From the NCBI GenBank assembly GCA_031274295.1, contig JAISQI010000022.1, forward strand, positions 1-49,199: a stretch of 49,199 nucleotides of DNA, read 5' to 3'. Numbering within the stretch: position 1 is the stretch's first letter; each line of letters begins with the position of its first letter. Position numbers and translations under genes: made by a program. Below, piece by piece: positions 26,600 through 36,278 of this stretch. The stretch comes from Holosporaceae bacterium. GTDB taxonomy: Bacteria; Pseudomonadota; Alphaproteobacteria; UBA3830. The notes below the pieces were generated by a model. It saw only the letters and a list, made by a program, of their open reading frames with translations. It was not told the DNA's origin and searched no databases.

Positions 26600-27682
26600 T
26601 TATGCTTCCTCGTGAAAAATTTCCATGCGATCGTTGTGATCGAACTCAATTAAAGCTGTAATAATTTCGTCCAATCCTTCTCCTTCCATTACCTGAGGTA
26701 ATTTATAGAGTGTTAAGCCTATCCTGTGATCGGAAACGCGCCCCTGCGGATAGTTATAGGTGCGAATACGCTCCGATCTATCTCCGGTGCCAATTTGGGA
26801 GCGACGATTGTCTGCTCTTTCGGAATGTAATTTTTTTCTTTCCAATTCATATAGCCGGGATCGCAAGATTTTCATGGCCTTTAGGCGATTCATATGTTGA
26901 GATCTTTCGTCCTGTTGCGCAACAACGATTCCCGTTGGAATATGAGTAATTCTAACGGCACTTTCCGTTTTATTAACATGTTGTCCTCCGGCTCCTGAAG
27001 CTCTCATTACGTCAATTTTCAGATCTGTTTCGTTAATTTTCACATCAACTTCTTCTGCCTCCGGCAAAACTGCGACCGTCGCCGTTGAGGTGTGCACACG
27101 TCCTCCGGATTCAGTAACGGGGACTCTTTGAACTCTGTGTACTCCAGATTCGAATTTTAAATATGAAAAGACCCCTTTTCCAGAAATACAAGCTGCCGCT
27201 TCTTTTATGCTTCCTATGCCAGATTCATTGAAGTACAGGATTTCGAAATTCCAAGCGCGAGATTCTGAATATTTTTGATACATTCTAAAAAGATCAGACG
27301 CAAACAGGCCCGCTTCATCACCTCCAGCTCCGGCTCTAATTTCTATAATGGCATTTTTTTCATCGACGGCATCTTTGGGGATTAACATCGTTTTGATTTT
27401 CTTTTCGAATTGCGGAATTAGTGTTTTTAAATTTTCAATTTCAGCGGTAACAAGTCCTTTGAAATCAAATTCGATAGTTGGATCTTCAAGTGTTTTTTCA
27501 AGCTCAGATAACTCGGTCTTAGCTTTCAGATATTTATTTATAGCATTAGCAAGGTCATCAAGATCGGAAAATTCCTTTGATAACTTTATAAAATTTTCGG
27601 AATCGCCGGCATATTCTAGCATTTGTTCCTTTAGCAATTCATGTCGCTCCAATATCCTGTGAAGTTTCATCTCAAAAGACAT
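26600..27682 (-). CDS. prfA: Peptide chain release factor 1
   Basis: Class I release factor for UAA and UAG codons, 360 residues. The stop-codon-reading PxT motif is PVT ([20 protein letters not shown]), which marks RF1 rather than RF2. The peptidyl-tRNA hydrolysis motif is [15 protein letters not shown]. No frameshift is present. It lies two bases after plsC and directly before prmC in a minus-strand operon starting at ftsE. Confidence 0.97.
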   Translation of the reverse strand: MSFEMKLHRILERHELLKEQMLEYAGDSENFIKLSKEFSDLDDLANAINKYLKAKTELSELEKTLEDPTIEFDFKGLVTAEIENLKTLIPQFEKKIKTMLIPKDAVDEKNAIIEIRAGAGGDEAGLFASDLFRMYQKYSESRAWNFEILYFNESGIGSIKEAAACISGKGVFSYLKFESGVHRVQRVPVTESGGRVHTSTATVAVLPEAEEVDVKINETDLKIDVMRASGAGGQHVNKTESAVRITHIPTGIVVAQQDERSQHMNRLKAMKILRSRLYELERKKLHSERADNRRSQIGTGDRSERIRTYNYPQGRVSDHRIGLTLYKLPQVMEGEGLDEIITALIEFDHNDRMEIFHEEA

Positions 27683-27684
27683 AC

Positions 27685-28401
27685 TTATCCTTTTTTTTCT
27701 CTTAGTTTGTCGATTTCGGTATGAAATACATCGTTTAATTTATCCATAAATTCATCTCTTGATAATCCAGGAACAATTGGATCCATAAACCTTACAATAA
27801 TTGTTCCGGGCTTTTTAATGAATCCACGGCGTGGCCAGAAATATCCAGAATTATGAACGACAGGTACAACTGTGCAATTGATTTTTTCATAAAATAATGC
27901 AATTCCTCTTTTCAATGGAACATATTCTCCGGCGGCCATACGAGTTCCTTCGGGAAAAATTATTACCGGATGTCCTTTATTTATTGAATTCTCAACTCTA
28001 TCTATGGCGTCTCGTAGAGCTTTAGTTTTATTTTTCCTATCGACGGATATTGTTCCTGCTTTTTTAGCCATTGCTCCAAATAGCGGAAGCTTTAATAGTT
28101 CTTCCTTCAATACAAAAATAGGTTCTTTGAATTTACTGATCAGAATCAACGTTTCCCAGGTGGATTCGTGACGCATTGCGTATATTGCAGGTTTTTTAAG
28201 AATATTTTTTTCATTTTCAACCCTGCATTTTATGCCGCTAATTTTAGCCGTAATGAATTCTAGGATAATTGATAAATAATGCCAGAAAATAAAGACATAT
28301 TTTCTGTTGTTTAAAAATATAAGTGGAAATCCTAAAATTAAAGCAATTGCTATCGTAGAAAAAAACACACCATTAAATAGCACTGATCTTATTGCTAGCA
28401 T
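27685..28401 (-). CDS. plsC: 1-acyl-sn-glycerol-3-phosphate acyltransferase
   Basis: Second acylation step of phosphatidic acid synthesis at the inner membrane. An N-terminal hydrophobic helix is followed by the acceptor motif RHESTWETL; the HX4E form instead of HX4D is common in the alphaproteobacterial KHQSAWET group. [23 protein letters not shown] is the second conserved block, and [12 protein letters not shown] the last. ATG 28401 overlaps the end of the DUF218 gene by 29 bases. 238 residues is normal. Confidence 0.92.
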   Translation of the reverse strand: MLAIRSVLFNGVFFSTIAIALILGFPLIFLNNRKYVFIFWHYLSIILEFITAKISGIKCRVENEKNILKKPAIYAMRHESTWETLILISKFKEPIFVLKEELLKLPLFGAMAKKAGTISVDRKNKTKALRDAIDRVENSINKGHPVIIFPEGTRMAAGEYVPLKRGIALFYEKINCTVVPVVHNSGYFWPRRGFIKKPGTIIVRFMDPIVPGLSRDEFMDKLNDVFHTEIDKLREKKG

Positions 28402-28948
28402 ACAGAGACTCTAATCCTTCTACAAAATTTCTAATGCAAACATATACTATTTTATGAAATTCCTTAATGCATTGCCAAACAAACTTGAGATTTATATCAG
28501 ATTTTACCTCATGGGGGTATATTTTAAGACCACCGTTGACATGCTTTAACTCCAATATACTTCTTGTAATATGATAATCCGATGTAATTAATAAAATTTC
28601 CGATATATTATTTTCCATTGCCCATTTATCTATTTCTAATGCATTTTCTTTTGTGTTTTTTGCTTGTTTTCCAAGAATAATACCAACGTTTTTTAGATGT
28701 CTATTTTGGGAAATATCCTTTAATGTAGTTTTTTCATAAACTCCGGATATGAATATATTTTTTGGCTTGTAGGCTTCTACGGAATGAAAAGCATGGGTTA
28801 TGCGCTTAGAATCTCCGGTCAACACAACCACGTTGTCAAACGAAGTGTTATACTGATGTTTGCATAAAATTACATATGAAATGAAAAATCCACAGAATCC
28901 AGCCCAAAGAACAATAGCAGTGACGAAAAAATGGTATATGGATTTCAT
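28373..28948 (-). CDS. YdcF/SanA-like DUF218 membrane-anchored protein
   Basis: 191 residues: one N-terminal transmembrane helix (about 8-30) and a Rossmann-like domain. DUF218 features are the strand NVVVLTGDSKRITHAF, then NTKENALEIDKWAMENNISEILLITSDYHITRS, which contains the conserved Glu and the SDYHxxRS motif. Proteins of this group (ElyC, SanA, YdcF) are linked to envelope metabolism, but the reaction is unknown. It starts at the ftsX stop codon (one-base overlap). The ftsE-ftsX-DUF218-plsC order is found in other Alphaproteobacteria. Confidence 0.85.
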   Translation of the reverse strand: MKSIYHFFVTAIVLWAGFCGFFISYVILCKHQYNTSFDNVVVLTGDSKRITHAFHSVEAYKPKNIFISGVYEKTTLKDISQNRHLKNVGIILGKQAKNTKENALEIDKWAMENNISEILLITSDYHITRSILELKHVNGGLKIYPHEVKSDINLKFVWQCIKEFHKIVYVCIRNFVEGLESLYASNKISAI

Positions 28949-29832
28949 TAATTAATCCACTCATCCTTTTTTAGAAAAAACAAAACAGTATTTTTAGATG
29001 TTGTCATAACCAATATAGTGGCAATTAAGGGAATGATAATTGCCACAAGCATGTATTTTACAGTATCCATACTGAATATTTCGGATGAAGACAGAAAAGA
29101 CACTCCCACAATGGTGAACAAGCTGCAACTAATTGATATTATGGACGATTTACACCCAACGGCAAAGTAATAACGCTTGAATTGAGAGGCTATATATGAA
29201 CTATTCGCTCCGATTAATTGCAAAATTTTTACGGTATTGAGATGTACTCCCAAAGTTTTTCTTGTTATAAAAATCACTGCCGCACAAACGGTCGCAAAAA
29301 TTAAAATCGATAATATAATGGCAAAACCAAACAAACCATTGCTAATTTTTACTATGGGAGCATACCAGTTGGCATGATCATGTATTCTTACTCCTTGGGA
29401 TATCTTTGATAATTTGTCTGTCAACAACAGCAGATCGACTTTAGCGTCTTTTTCCGTTTCAACATCAAAAATCGTCGGAAATGGAAAGTCATCGGGAATA
29501 GCCGTACTGCTGAGCCATAGCTCCAGTATTTTTAAAATATCATCTTCCTGTAATTTTCTTATGGATTTTATTCCATCCGTTGATTTTACAACTTTTATTA
29601 TTTCTTCCTTTTGTCTATTGGTAAGCGTCTCGTCTGCTCCATCAACATTGGATTGAAATTCGATGGTAATCCGACCATTTAATGCATCACTCCACCCCGA
29701 AGTGATATTATACGTAAAAATACCGCTCATCAGGGCTATTGTTACAGAATACATTAAAAACCCAATAATGAAAGGCACAAATCTATTGGATTTATCACTG
29801 CTGAAATCAAAATCATAATCAAAAGAACTCAT
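28948..29832 (-). CDS. ftsX: Cell division protein FtsX
   Basis: Membrane partner of FtsE that transmits ATPase action to periplasmic peptidoglycan hydrolases at the septum. Four helices are visible: one at about residues 18-40, and three in the C-terminal half (about 170-195, 215-245 and 260-285), with the extracytoplasmic loop between the first two. The loop has ADETLTNRQKEEIIKVVKSTDGI, the FtsX pattern. It overlaps ftsE by four bases (ATGA). 294 residues. Confidence 0.92.
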   Translation of the reverse strand: MSSFDYDFDFSSDKSNRFVPFIIGFLMYSVTIALMSGIFTYNITSGWSDALNGRITIEFQSNVDGADETLTNRQKEEIIKVVKSTDGIKSIRKLQEDDILKILELWLSSTAIPDDFPFPTIFDVETEKDAKVDLLLLTDKLSKISQGVRIHDHANWYAPIVKISNGLFGFAIILSILIFATVCAAVIFITRKTLGVHLNTVKILQLIGANSSYIASQFKRYYFAVGCKSSIISISCSLFTIVGVSFLSSSEIFSMDTVKYMLVAIIIPLIATILVMTTSKNTVLFFLKKDEWIN

Positions 29833-30530
29833 GACGTCACATCCTGTTCAACTTGATCTTTCTCGACTATACAACCATGCTTAAGATGAATTTCATTGTA
29901 GTGAAATTTATCTACAAACTGTCTGTAATGGGTTGCAACAACAACGCATGTTCCCATTTTATACATGCCATAAAACAGCCCCATAAGCTTGTTGGCTATT
30001 TTTTCGTCTACGCTTCCGGTGGGTTCATCCGCCAACAAAATATCTGGACGCGTAATCACAGCACGAGCAATTGCGACTCTTTGTTTTTGTCCTCCGGAAA
30101 GAGTATCTGGACGCGCATTAAAACAGTTTCCAAGTCCAACCCAATCAAGAATCTCTTTTGCTTGATGTTCTCGACGTTTTGTATGCTCTCCTATCACCTT
30201 AAGTGGTAATGCTACATTCTCCAAAACCGTTAAATGATCCAGAAGGTTAAGATCTTGAAAAACAACCCCAATACGTTGTCTTAATTTACATTGTTCTTCT
30301 CGTGAAATCTCGGAGACATCTTTCCCGAAAATTTTTAATTTTCCCGAAGAATGCCTAATTCCCACATAAAGTAGACGGAGGAGGGAAGTTTTTCCAGCTC
30401 CGCTCGCTCCGGTTAAAAAATGAAAGGATTTCTTATATAAAGACAGCGAAATATTTCTTAAAACAGGAGCTCCTTCACCATAGTGAAGCATAACCCTGTC
30501 AAACGAAATAACTGGCTCTTCTTTGGGCAT
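29829..30530 (-). CDS. ftsE: Cell division ATP-binding protein FtsE
   Basis: ABC ATPase working with FtsX. Motifs: Walker [11 protein letters not shown]-loop [14 protein letters not shown], signature [15 protein letters not shown], Walker [14 protein letters not shown]-loop VVATHYRQF. The start at ATG 30530 ([13 protein letters not shown]) was chosen because GGAGC lies just before it; the longer frame has no family match. It heads a six-gene minus operon, ftsE-ftsX-DUF218-plsC-prfA-prmC, with overlaps or very short gaps throughout. Confidence 0.94.
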   Translation of the reverse strand: MPKEEPVISFDRVMLHYGEGAPVLRNISLSLYKKSFHFLTGASGAGKTSLLRLLYVGIRHSSGKLKIFGKDVSEISREEQCKLRQRIGVVFQDLNLLDHLTVLENVALPLKVIGEHTKRREHQAKEILDWVGLGNCFNARPDTLSGGQKQRVAIARAVITRPDILLADEPTGSVDEKIANKLMGLFYGMYKMGTCVVVATHYRQFVDKFHYNEIHLKHGCIVEKDQVEQDVTS

Positions 30531-30584
30531 ATTAGCTCCGAATATTTTATAGGAGATTAACACATACTAATTGATCAATACAAA

Positions 30585-31580
30585 TCAAGCACCCGACATT
30601 TTTCGAAATTGATCAAAACTCTTAATATTATTAAAGTCCAGATCCAAAGATTCTGCTCCGGCGAATGAAAAATAATATGTTTGATAACCATCAAGCCTTC
30701 GGGCAGGTCTTAGATAATTACCCCACTCTGCTATTGGAGGTAACTGTCCGGTACGATTATGAGAAACTAACATGTATTCTCTAGACTTTAATCCGTCCAA
30801 AACATCACAGGAAACTTCTCCTGATTCTATGCCTATATCTACTATTCGACCTATCTCATATTCTGTTAAAACACTTAAAAGACTAGGCTGTCCTTGAGAA
30901 TTCAAAAACAAGTACCCACCTAGAGTATCTAACATGTAATATTCAACGTATGTTCTGCTCAAGCACGTGTTAAAAAAGAAATTTGCGAAAATCGGATCCT
31001 TGAGATGAGTTTTATCATAGACGGAAAGATGCCTGGATATATCATCAGTGTGAGCTTTAAAATATTGATAGATCGATTTGTTTATATTCTCGATCGTTTC
31101 CGCTTCAAATGAATCGACTCCTTTTTTAACAAATCTATTAATATACCCGCCATTAAAAGCTTCTATGGCAACTTTTTCATCAGCAACGCCGGTTAGAAGC
31201 ACTTTCTGAATGCTCTTATCATTTATACCGGAACAAAGCTCAACGCCATTCATTTTTGGCATTGAATAATCGACAACAACCGTTGAAATTCTTGAAAATC
31301 TATCCAGGCTATAAATTTCACGATGCAAACAATTAATATTCAATAGTATGGATTTCCAATCGGAAGTTCCTTCTTCTCCATCTATGGTCAAATCGGAGCA
31401 GTCTAATCGATTAATATTACTGATGTCGTTGATATATTTCAGCGCCTCGGATGGTTTAGTAAATTTTTTAAATGTAACATTGGGAACGGAAATTGCTTCC
31501 GTCAAGCTATCTAAAAATGAAACGCTATCGTCTACCAAAACAATTGTGGTAGGAAAGAAACAACTCAACACATTATTCAT
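30585..31580 (-). CDS. Atypical response regulator
   Basis: 331 residues. The receiver domain has the acidic pair in TTIVLVDDSVSF (Asp 17/18), the phosphoacceptor in VVVDYSMPKMNGVELC (Asp 104), LLTG and a Lys in RFVKKG. The distance from the acidic pair to the phosphoacceptor is about 40 residues longer than in CheY, due to an inserted segment rich in Asn, Asp and Ser. The C-terminal 150 residues carry no DNA-binding or enzyme domain I recognise. ATG 31580 was preferred to GTG 31589. No histidine kinase is nearby, so the partner is unknown. Confidence 0.72.
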   Translation of the reverse strand: MNNVLSCFFPTTIVLVDDSVSFLDSLTEAISVPNVTFKKFTKPSEALKYINDISNINRLDCSDLTIDGEEGTSDWKSILLNINCLHREIYSLDRFSRISTVVVDYSMPKMNGVELCSGINDKSIQKVLLTGVADEKVAIEAFNGGYINRFVKKGVDSFEAETIENINKSIYQYFKAHTDDISRHLSVYDKTHLKDPIFANFFFNTCLSRTYVEYYMLDTLGGYLFLNSQGQPSLLSVLTEYEIGRIVDIGIESGEVSCDVLDGLKSREYMLVSHNRTGQLPPIAEWGNYLRPARRLDGYQTYYFSFAGAESLDLDFNNIKSFDQFRKMSGA

Positions 31581-31812
31581 TGACACCACTCTAGTAGTTA
31601 TTTCTACTACAGATATTTTATTTTTTCAACATGCATGTTAATACCCACCTCAAATTAAGTGAGCGCAATCTAAGTAATCAAGTGAAAGCATTTTGAAATA
31701 CTCGGGATTTTCACATAATTCTAAAATAATTAATTTAAAAAAAGAGACTTTTTAAACTATTTTTTAATAAATATTTTGCTTTTATACTTTGGACATTGAA
31801 TGATTGTAAAGA

Positions 31813-32379
31813 ATGAAGAATTTTTTTTATTTTATATTTTATATATTTTTATTCTCCAATGTTAATGCCTCATCGGTGACGGCGACCGGAGGTATTATGG
31901 CAATGACGGCAGCATCGTCATTGAAAACATTAACGGAGAAAAATGACTCCATGCTGAGCGACTTTTTTGCTCCCAAGGGGGGGGTTACCTTGGAAGAAGT
32001 AATGTTATCCACCGAAGAAGATATGAACGATCGGGGAGCTGTTAAAGTGCATATGATAGTTGTTTATGAACAAGAATTAGTGGAAGAGTTAATGAAAATG
32101 TCAGCCTATCACTATTTTCGCAGCATAGATCAATTAATAAAAGATCATCCCGATAAAATAAAAATTTTCGAATGGGAACTTGTGGCCAAAAAACGTATTA
32201 CCCCCTGGCAAAAAGTAGAGTATCCGTCCGATCACATGACTCCGCTGGCAGGATATATCTTTGCTAAATATTCGGGAACAGGAGAATATCGTGCCAAAAT
32301 TCCTCCAAGTTATAAAAAGGTCAAAATTACTTTTGAGAGAAAAAATTTTCGCGTAGATTACGAAGATAAGAATGATTAA
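31813..32379 (+). CDS. Small exported protein, possibly TssJ-like
   Basis: 188 residues with a clear signal peptide (MKNFFYFIFYIFLFSNVNA, cut after NA). Not confidently recognised. The mature part has the order VKVHMIVVYEQELVEELM, then YHYFRSIDQLIKDHPD, LAGYIFAKYSG and KVKITFERKNFRV. This arrangement of strands and the internal F..ID.L helix resemble the outer-membrane lipoprotein TssJ of type VI secretion, but the lipobox cysteine is missing and no other tss gene is in the window. A TadE-like gene follows after 59 bases and may be in the same unit. Confidence 0.45.
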   Translation: MKNFFYFIFYIFLFSNVNASSVTATGGIMAMTAASSLKTLTEKNDSMLSDFFAPKGGVTLEEVMLSTEEDMNDRGAVKVHMIVVYEQELVEELMKMSAYHYFRSIDQLIKDHPDKIKIFEWELVAKKRITPWQKVEYPSDHMTPLAGYIFAKYSGTGEYRAKIPPSYKKVKITFERKNFRVDYEDKND

Positions 32380-32438
32380 TCGACTTATAATGACAATATT
32401 CATATACCATTAACATGTAGCTTGTATAATGGAAAATT

Positions 32439-33215
32439 ATGATTTTTATAAAAAAAGTATTAAATTTCTTAATCTATTTTGCGCTGAAGAAATTTAAACT
32501 TTTATTGAAAAAATCTAGAGGAGCTATCTTAATAGAGTTTGCCTTTGCTATTCCAGTTCTCGTTTTGGTTTTGTATTTTGGTACGGACGTTCCTCTTGCC
32601 TACAGAATTTCTCTTAAACTTCAAAAAACATCAGAACTTTATGCTCAAATGTTGATAAACATGCTGCATAAGCATGGTTCTAAGGTTTTATCAGAAGATT
32701 ATTTAAATGGTATTTCAAAAAGCGTCGGACTAACTCTGCCTGGAATCGCTAGAAGTAAAAAATTACCCTTTAACCTATCGACATACATCGCCTGTATTGT
32801 AGGAAAAGGCGATGATAAATTCAAAGTATTGTGGTGTATTAACGTAAATAATAATTTAGAAGAGAACAGCGTCACATGTTTATCCGATAAATATGATTAT
32901 TCTACCGTTAATGTTAACTCAGCGTCCTATACCGGAAGCATAAAAAAATTGAAAATACAAAACGGAGAGAAAAAACTGTTGATAGAAACTGTAGTGTGGT
33001 ACACCGATACTTCCAAACGAGGCTTTAATACGTATTTTTATTTATTAACAATACCAGGAAAAACAATTTTCCCGAGTAATGCAAAAATATTTGGAGATAG
33101 AACCGCCATCATAACTCCACATACGACTATACCAGTTACTTCTCCGATCGTACCCAACCCAGAAACGAACGTACCAGTTACTTCTCCGACCGTACCCAAT
33201 CCAGAGGCAGAATGA
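32439..33215 (+). CDS. TadE-like pseudopilin with a Pro/Thr-rich repeat tail
   Basis: 258 residues. After a basic N-terminus, GAILIEFAFAIPVLVLVLYFG gives the prepilin pattern: Gly, Glu at +5, one helix. The extracytoplasmic domain has paired cysteines (YIACIVG, LWCINVN). Its overall plan, including KVLW near the middle, matches the TadE-like gene at 22488. The C-terminus ends in two near-identical 14-residue repeats, IPVTSPIVPNPET and VPVTSPTVPNPEA, encoded by an imperfect 42-base tandem repeat. It is convergent with tsaD. Confidence 0.66.
   Translation: MIFIKKVLNFLIYFALKKFKLLLKKSRGAILIEFAFAIPVLVLVLYFGTDVPLAYRISLKLQKTSELYAQMLINMLHKHGSKVLSEDYLNGISKSVGLTLPGIARSKKLPFNLSTYIACIVGKGDDKFKVLWCINVNNNLEENSVTCLSDKYDYSTVNVNSASYTGSIKKLKIQNGEKKLLIETVVWYTDTSKRGFNTYFYLLTIPGKTIFPSNAKIFGDRTAIITPHTTIPVTSPIVPNPETNVPVTSPTVPNPEAE
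33127..33213 (+). repeat. Two-copy 42-base tandem repeat in the TadE-like gene
   Basis: Two in-frame units each beginning with CCAGTTACTTCTCCGA and coding for PVTSP-V-PNPE. They differ at a few bases. Such proline/threonine repeats in surface proteins are prone to copy-number change. Confidence 0.75.
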
Positions 33216-33261
33216 CAACGTCAATTTCATAAAAGCAGATGTTTTAGGATTCACGTGTAAA

Positions 33262-34266
33262 TTATGACGATAACGGCCATCTAGGCATGGGGGAGAAATT
33301 CAGATCATTAAATTGCCCGGCTAGAAATTTTTCCACGCCTAACCAGGCGATCATAACTCCATTGTCCGTACATAAATGAACGGGGGGTGCGAGAAAACGT
33401 AATCCATATGGTTCGCACGCATTTTGCAATGCTATACGTATGAACTTGTTGGCTGCTACACCACCTGATATTACTACGGCAGAGAGTTTAACTGTCTTGC
33501 AAACCTTGATTGCCTGATTTATTTTGTAAACTAGAACATCCGTGACAGCCCGTTGAAAGCTTGCGCATAGGTCTATTTTATCGCGCTCCGTTTGGCATTT
33601 GGTCGCCGCAAGGCGGACCGCAGTTTTTAGTCCGGAAAATGAAAAGTCGCATGAATCTTTACTACATAAGGGATGAGGCAATAAAAAACTTCGATCGTTC
33701 CCGTGGATGGACATTTTTTCAATTATTGGTCCTCCTGGGTATTCCCATCCTAAAAGTTTGGCGACCTTATCGAAGGATTCTCCAATAGAATCGTCAATGG
33801 TCTTTCCTATTACCTCAAAATGATTAATAGAATAAACGACGCATAATTGACAGTGACCTCCGGAAGCAAGCAATAATAAGTATGGAAAATCAACATCATC
33901 TGTTAATCTAATCGACAATGCGTGTGCTTCTAAATGATTTGCGGCAATAAAGGGAATATTCATGGCCATTGAAATAGATTTTGCAAAAGTTGCACCCACA
34001 ATTACTCCGCCTATCAATCCAGGGCCACAAGTTCCTGCGACTGCCGTAATATCGGATATATCTAGACGAGCATCCAGCAGCGCATTGTTAACTACCACAT
34101 CGATTTTTTCTAGATGAGATCTTGCTGCTACTTCTGGAACAACTCCTCCAAAAAATTCATGTTCATTAATTTGAGAGTACACAATATTTGAAAGGATAGT
34201 TCTATCTTCTGTGACAATTGCTGCCGCTGTTTCATCACAACTGGACTCTATACCTAATATATACAT
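33262..34266 (-). CDS. tsaD: tRNA N6-adenosine threonylcarbamoyltransferase
   Basis: Transfers threonylcarbamoyl to A37 of ANN-reading tRNAs, working with TsaB, TsaC and TsaE. MYILGIESSCDETAAAIV starts the ASKHA fold. The metal-binding motif is ANHLEAHAL, followed by LLASGGHCQL. Late blocks FSFSGLKTAVR and SGGVAANKFIR are intact. 334 residues. It starts one base into the lpxC stop codon (TAATG), so both are in one operon. Its partner tsaE is also in this window at 38367. Confidence 0.97.
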   Translation of the reverse strand: MYILGIESSCDETAAAIVTEDRTILSNIVYSQINEHEFFGGVVPEVAARSHLEKIDVVVNNALLDARLDISDITAVAGTCGPGLIGGVIVGATFAKSISMAMNIPFIAANHLEAHALSIRLTDDVDFPYLLLLASGGHCQLCVVYSINHFEVIGKTIDDSIGESFDKVAKLLGWEYPGGPIIEKMSIHGNDRSFLLPHPLCSKDSCDFSFSGLKTAVRLAATKCQTERDKIDLCASFQRAVTDVLVYKINQAIKVCKTVKLSAVVISGGVAANKFIRIALQNACEPYGLRFLAPPVHLCTDNGVMIAWLGVEKFLAGQFNDLNFSPMPRWPLSS

Positions 34267-35141
34267 TAATCTACTAGTTCGAAACTGTCTTTATCAGCGA
34301 AAAGAGCTTTGAGTATCATATTATTCATCCTATGGCTGGGGCAAAAACTATCAAATCGCGCAATAATCCTACTTCCCGTCATTGATAGGTCCCCAATAAT
34401 ATCCAAAACCTTGTGTCGAAGCGGTTCGTTGGATAATCGTAGGCCTTCTTTATTAATTGGAAGTCCTTTATTATCAAAAACAATGGTATTATCCAGAGAT
34501 GCCCCGGCAGCAAGATTATTTTTCCTCAGAAATTCTATATCTGAAAAGAAACCGAACGTTCTGGCGGGAGCTATTTCTTCCGTAAAATCGTCCTTTGCAA
34601 AATCAAAGGAAAATGGGTCAGTTTTTAACCCCTTAGCCATGAAATCACATTCTATGTTGATGCTGAATGAATCCGCAGGAGATAGAGACGTCCATCTTTC
34701 TTCATCTTGAATTTTGATGGTTTTTTTTATTCGCAAAGTCTGTATAATATCGTGGAATTTTTCTATTCCGGCCGATGTAAATGCCTCAACAAATTGAATC
34801 GCGCTTCCATCTAGTATTGGGACTTCGCCGCCTTCCACTTTAATTTTAACGTCCGTTATTTCCAAGCCATATAAAGCGGCTGCTAAATGCTCAACCGTTG
34901 AAACAACCGAGCCATTTACACTTGATAATTTTGTGCACATTATTGTATCTGATATTCTATCAAAGGACGCACGAATGGAATCTTTCCCTATGGAAAATAC
35001 TATTCCATTGCCTTTTTTAGCCGGAGAAACAGAAACACGGCAATGATTGCCACTATGCACTCCTATTCCCTCAAAAAAAACTGATGATTTCAGTGTAGAT
35101 CGATGCAATAACCGACTCCATGCAAACCCTGTAGCCGCCAT
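34266..35141 (-). CDS. lpxC: UDP-3-O-acyl-N-acetylglucosamine deacetylase
   Basis: Committed step of lipid A synthesis, a zinc deacetylase. Zinc and catalytic residues can be seen: GIGVHSGNHCRV, STVEHLAAALYGLEI (His), PLRHKVLDIIGDLSM (His and Asp) and SHRMNNMILKAL (the general-acid His). ILDGSA is the usual strand before. ATG 35141 was chosen; a TTG at 35168 would extend it by nine residues. Neither has a strong ribosome site. Its presence shows that the organism makes lipid A. Confidence 0.95.
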   Translation of the reverse strand: MAATGFAWSRLLHRSTLKSSVFFEGIGVHSGNHCRVSVSPAKKGNGIVFSIGKDSIRASFDRISDTIMCTKLSSVNGSVVSTVEHLAAALYGLEITDVKIKVEGGEVPILDGSAIQFVEAFTSAGIEKFHDIIQTLRIKKTIKIQDEERWTSLSPADSFSINIECDFMAKGLKTDPFSFDFAKDDFTEEIAPARTFGFFSDIEFLRKNNLAAGASLDNTIVFDNKGLPINKEGLRLSNEPLRHKVLDIIGDLSMTGSRIIARFDSFCPSHRMNNMILKALFADKDSFELVD

Positions 35142-35280
35142 AATAGTTAACGGGTTGATCTTTATCAATCTTTATTATATTAATTGTATTAGGTCGAGAC
35201 CGCGATGTCCTTTTTGTTGTGTTTTGTTTCATATTTCTGCATTGCGGCTCGTCCTACAGATCAGCAAAAATGGAAAAATA

Positions 35281-35538
35281 ATGCATTCAAGTGACGCGAG
35301 TAAACTTAGACAGTATATAGAAAAAATTGAGAATTTAGAAGTCGAAAAAACAGAAATACATGAGCATATTTCAGATGTTTACAGGCAAGCTAAATCAGAT
35401 GGTTTTGATGCAAAGATTATGAAGAGAATTATAAAATTAAAAAAGATGAAAACGGAAGATAGGGAAACTGAGGATATGCTTTTGGATACATATATGTTAG
35501 CCCTAGGTCTTATCTCTTCGGATGAAGAAAAACAATAG
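35281..35538 (+). CDS. gapR: GapR-like DUF2312 nucleoid-associated protein
   Basis: 85-residue DNA-binding protein of the Alphaproteobacteria, which binds overtwisted AT-rich DNA. ATG 35281 gives LRQYIEKIENLEVEKTEIHEHISDVYRQAKSDGFDAKIMKRIIKLKKM, the full DUF2312 pattern of coiled helix followed by basic helix. The open frame continues upstream without family similarity. The pgeF gene begins at the stop codon. It heads a plus operon with pgeF, prs, rplY, pth and tsaE, divergent from lpxC. Confidence 0.95.
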   Translation: MHSSDASKLRQYIEKIENLEVEKTEIHEHISDVYRQAKSDGFDAKIMKRIIKLKKMKTEDRETEDMLLDTYMLALGLISSDEEKQ

Positions 35539-36275
35539 TGATACAATCTTCCCGCATTATGTCTAAATTTACGAATCACGGATTTTTCGGAAGAAAATAC
35601 GGAGAAAGTTCGGGGCTTTATTCTTCTTTGAATTGCAGCAAGTTTGTTGGAGACCGTGAAACTTTAGTTCTAAAAAATTTAGATATCGTAAAAAATAAGC
35701 TACAGTCTTTGAGAATAATCACTCTTCAACAGCAACATGGTAATCTTTGCATTGTGGTGAATCAACAAACGAATTCGGACATGAAAGCGGATGCAATGGT
35801 TGCTAAAACAGTAAACATTTCTATCGGAGTTTTAACGGCGGACTGCGCGCCGATTTTGTTTTTGGATAAAAGGAATCACATAATAGGAGCGGCGCATGCC
35901 GGATGGAAGGGGGCAGTGTCGGGAATTATCGAATCAACGATAGATAAAATGGTAGAGCTTGGAAGTAACCCGAAGGATATAAGTGCCGCCATCGGGCCAT
36001 GCATATCTCAAGAAAATTATGAGGTCGACGAAGCGTTTAAAAAAAGTTTTAACGGAAATGAGGATTATTTTTGCGTAATAAATTTCAAAGTACATTTTGA
36101 TCTACCAAAATATTGTGAAAACCGTCTGCTTAAATCGGGATTGTGCAAAAGCAACATAGATGTTATTAAAATAGACACTTATTCGGAACGAGAAAATTAC
36201 TTCAGTTACCGTTTTGCAAGCAAAAATTCGAACGGCATTTGCGGTCGTCAAATTTCTGCTATATGTTTGAGGTGA
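35538..36275 (+). CDS. pgeF: Peptidoglycan editing factor (YfiH/DUF152, laccase-like)
   Basis: Removes wrongly incorporated amino acids from muropeptide precursors; earlier called polyphenol oxidase. Signature segments: GLYSSLNCSKFVGD, GVLTADCAPILFLD, GAAHAGWKGAVSGIIE and AIGPCISQENYEV, with metal-binding His and Cys residues. GTG 35538 overlaps the gapR stop by one base; ATG 35559 is an alternative that keeps the domain complete. 245 residues. The next gene starts four bases after its stop. Confidence 0.92.
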   Translation: MIQSSRIMSKFTNHGFFGRKYGESSGLYSSLNCSKFVGDRETLVLKNLDIVKNKLQSLRIITLQQQHGNLCIVVNQQTNSDMKADAMVAKTVNISIGVLTADCAPILFLDKRNHIIGAAHAGWKGAVSGIIESTIDKMVELGSNPKDISAAIGPCISQENYEVDEAFKKSFNGNEDYFCVINFKVHFDLPKYCENRLLKSGLCKSNIDVIKIDTYSERENYFSYRFASKNSNGICGRQISAICLR

Positions 36276-36278
36276 AAA

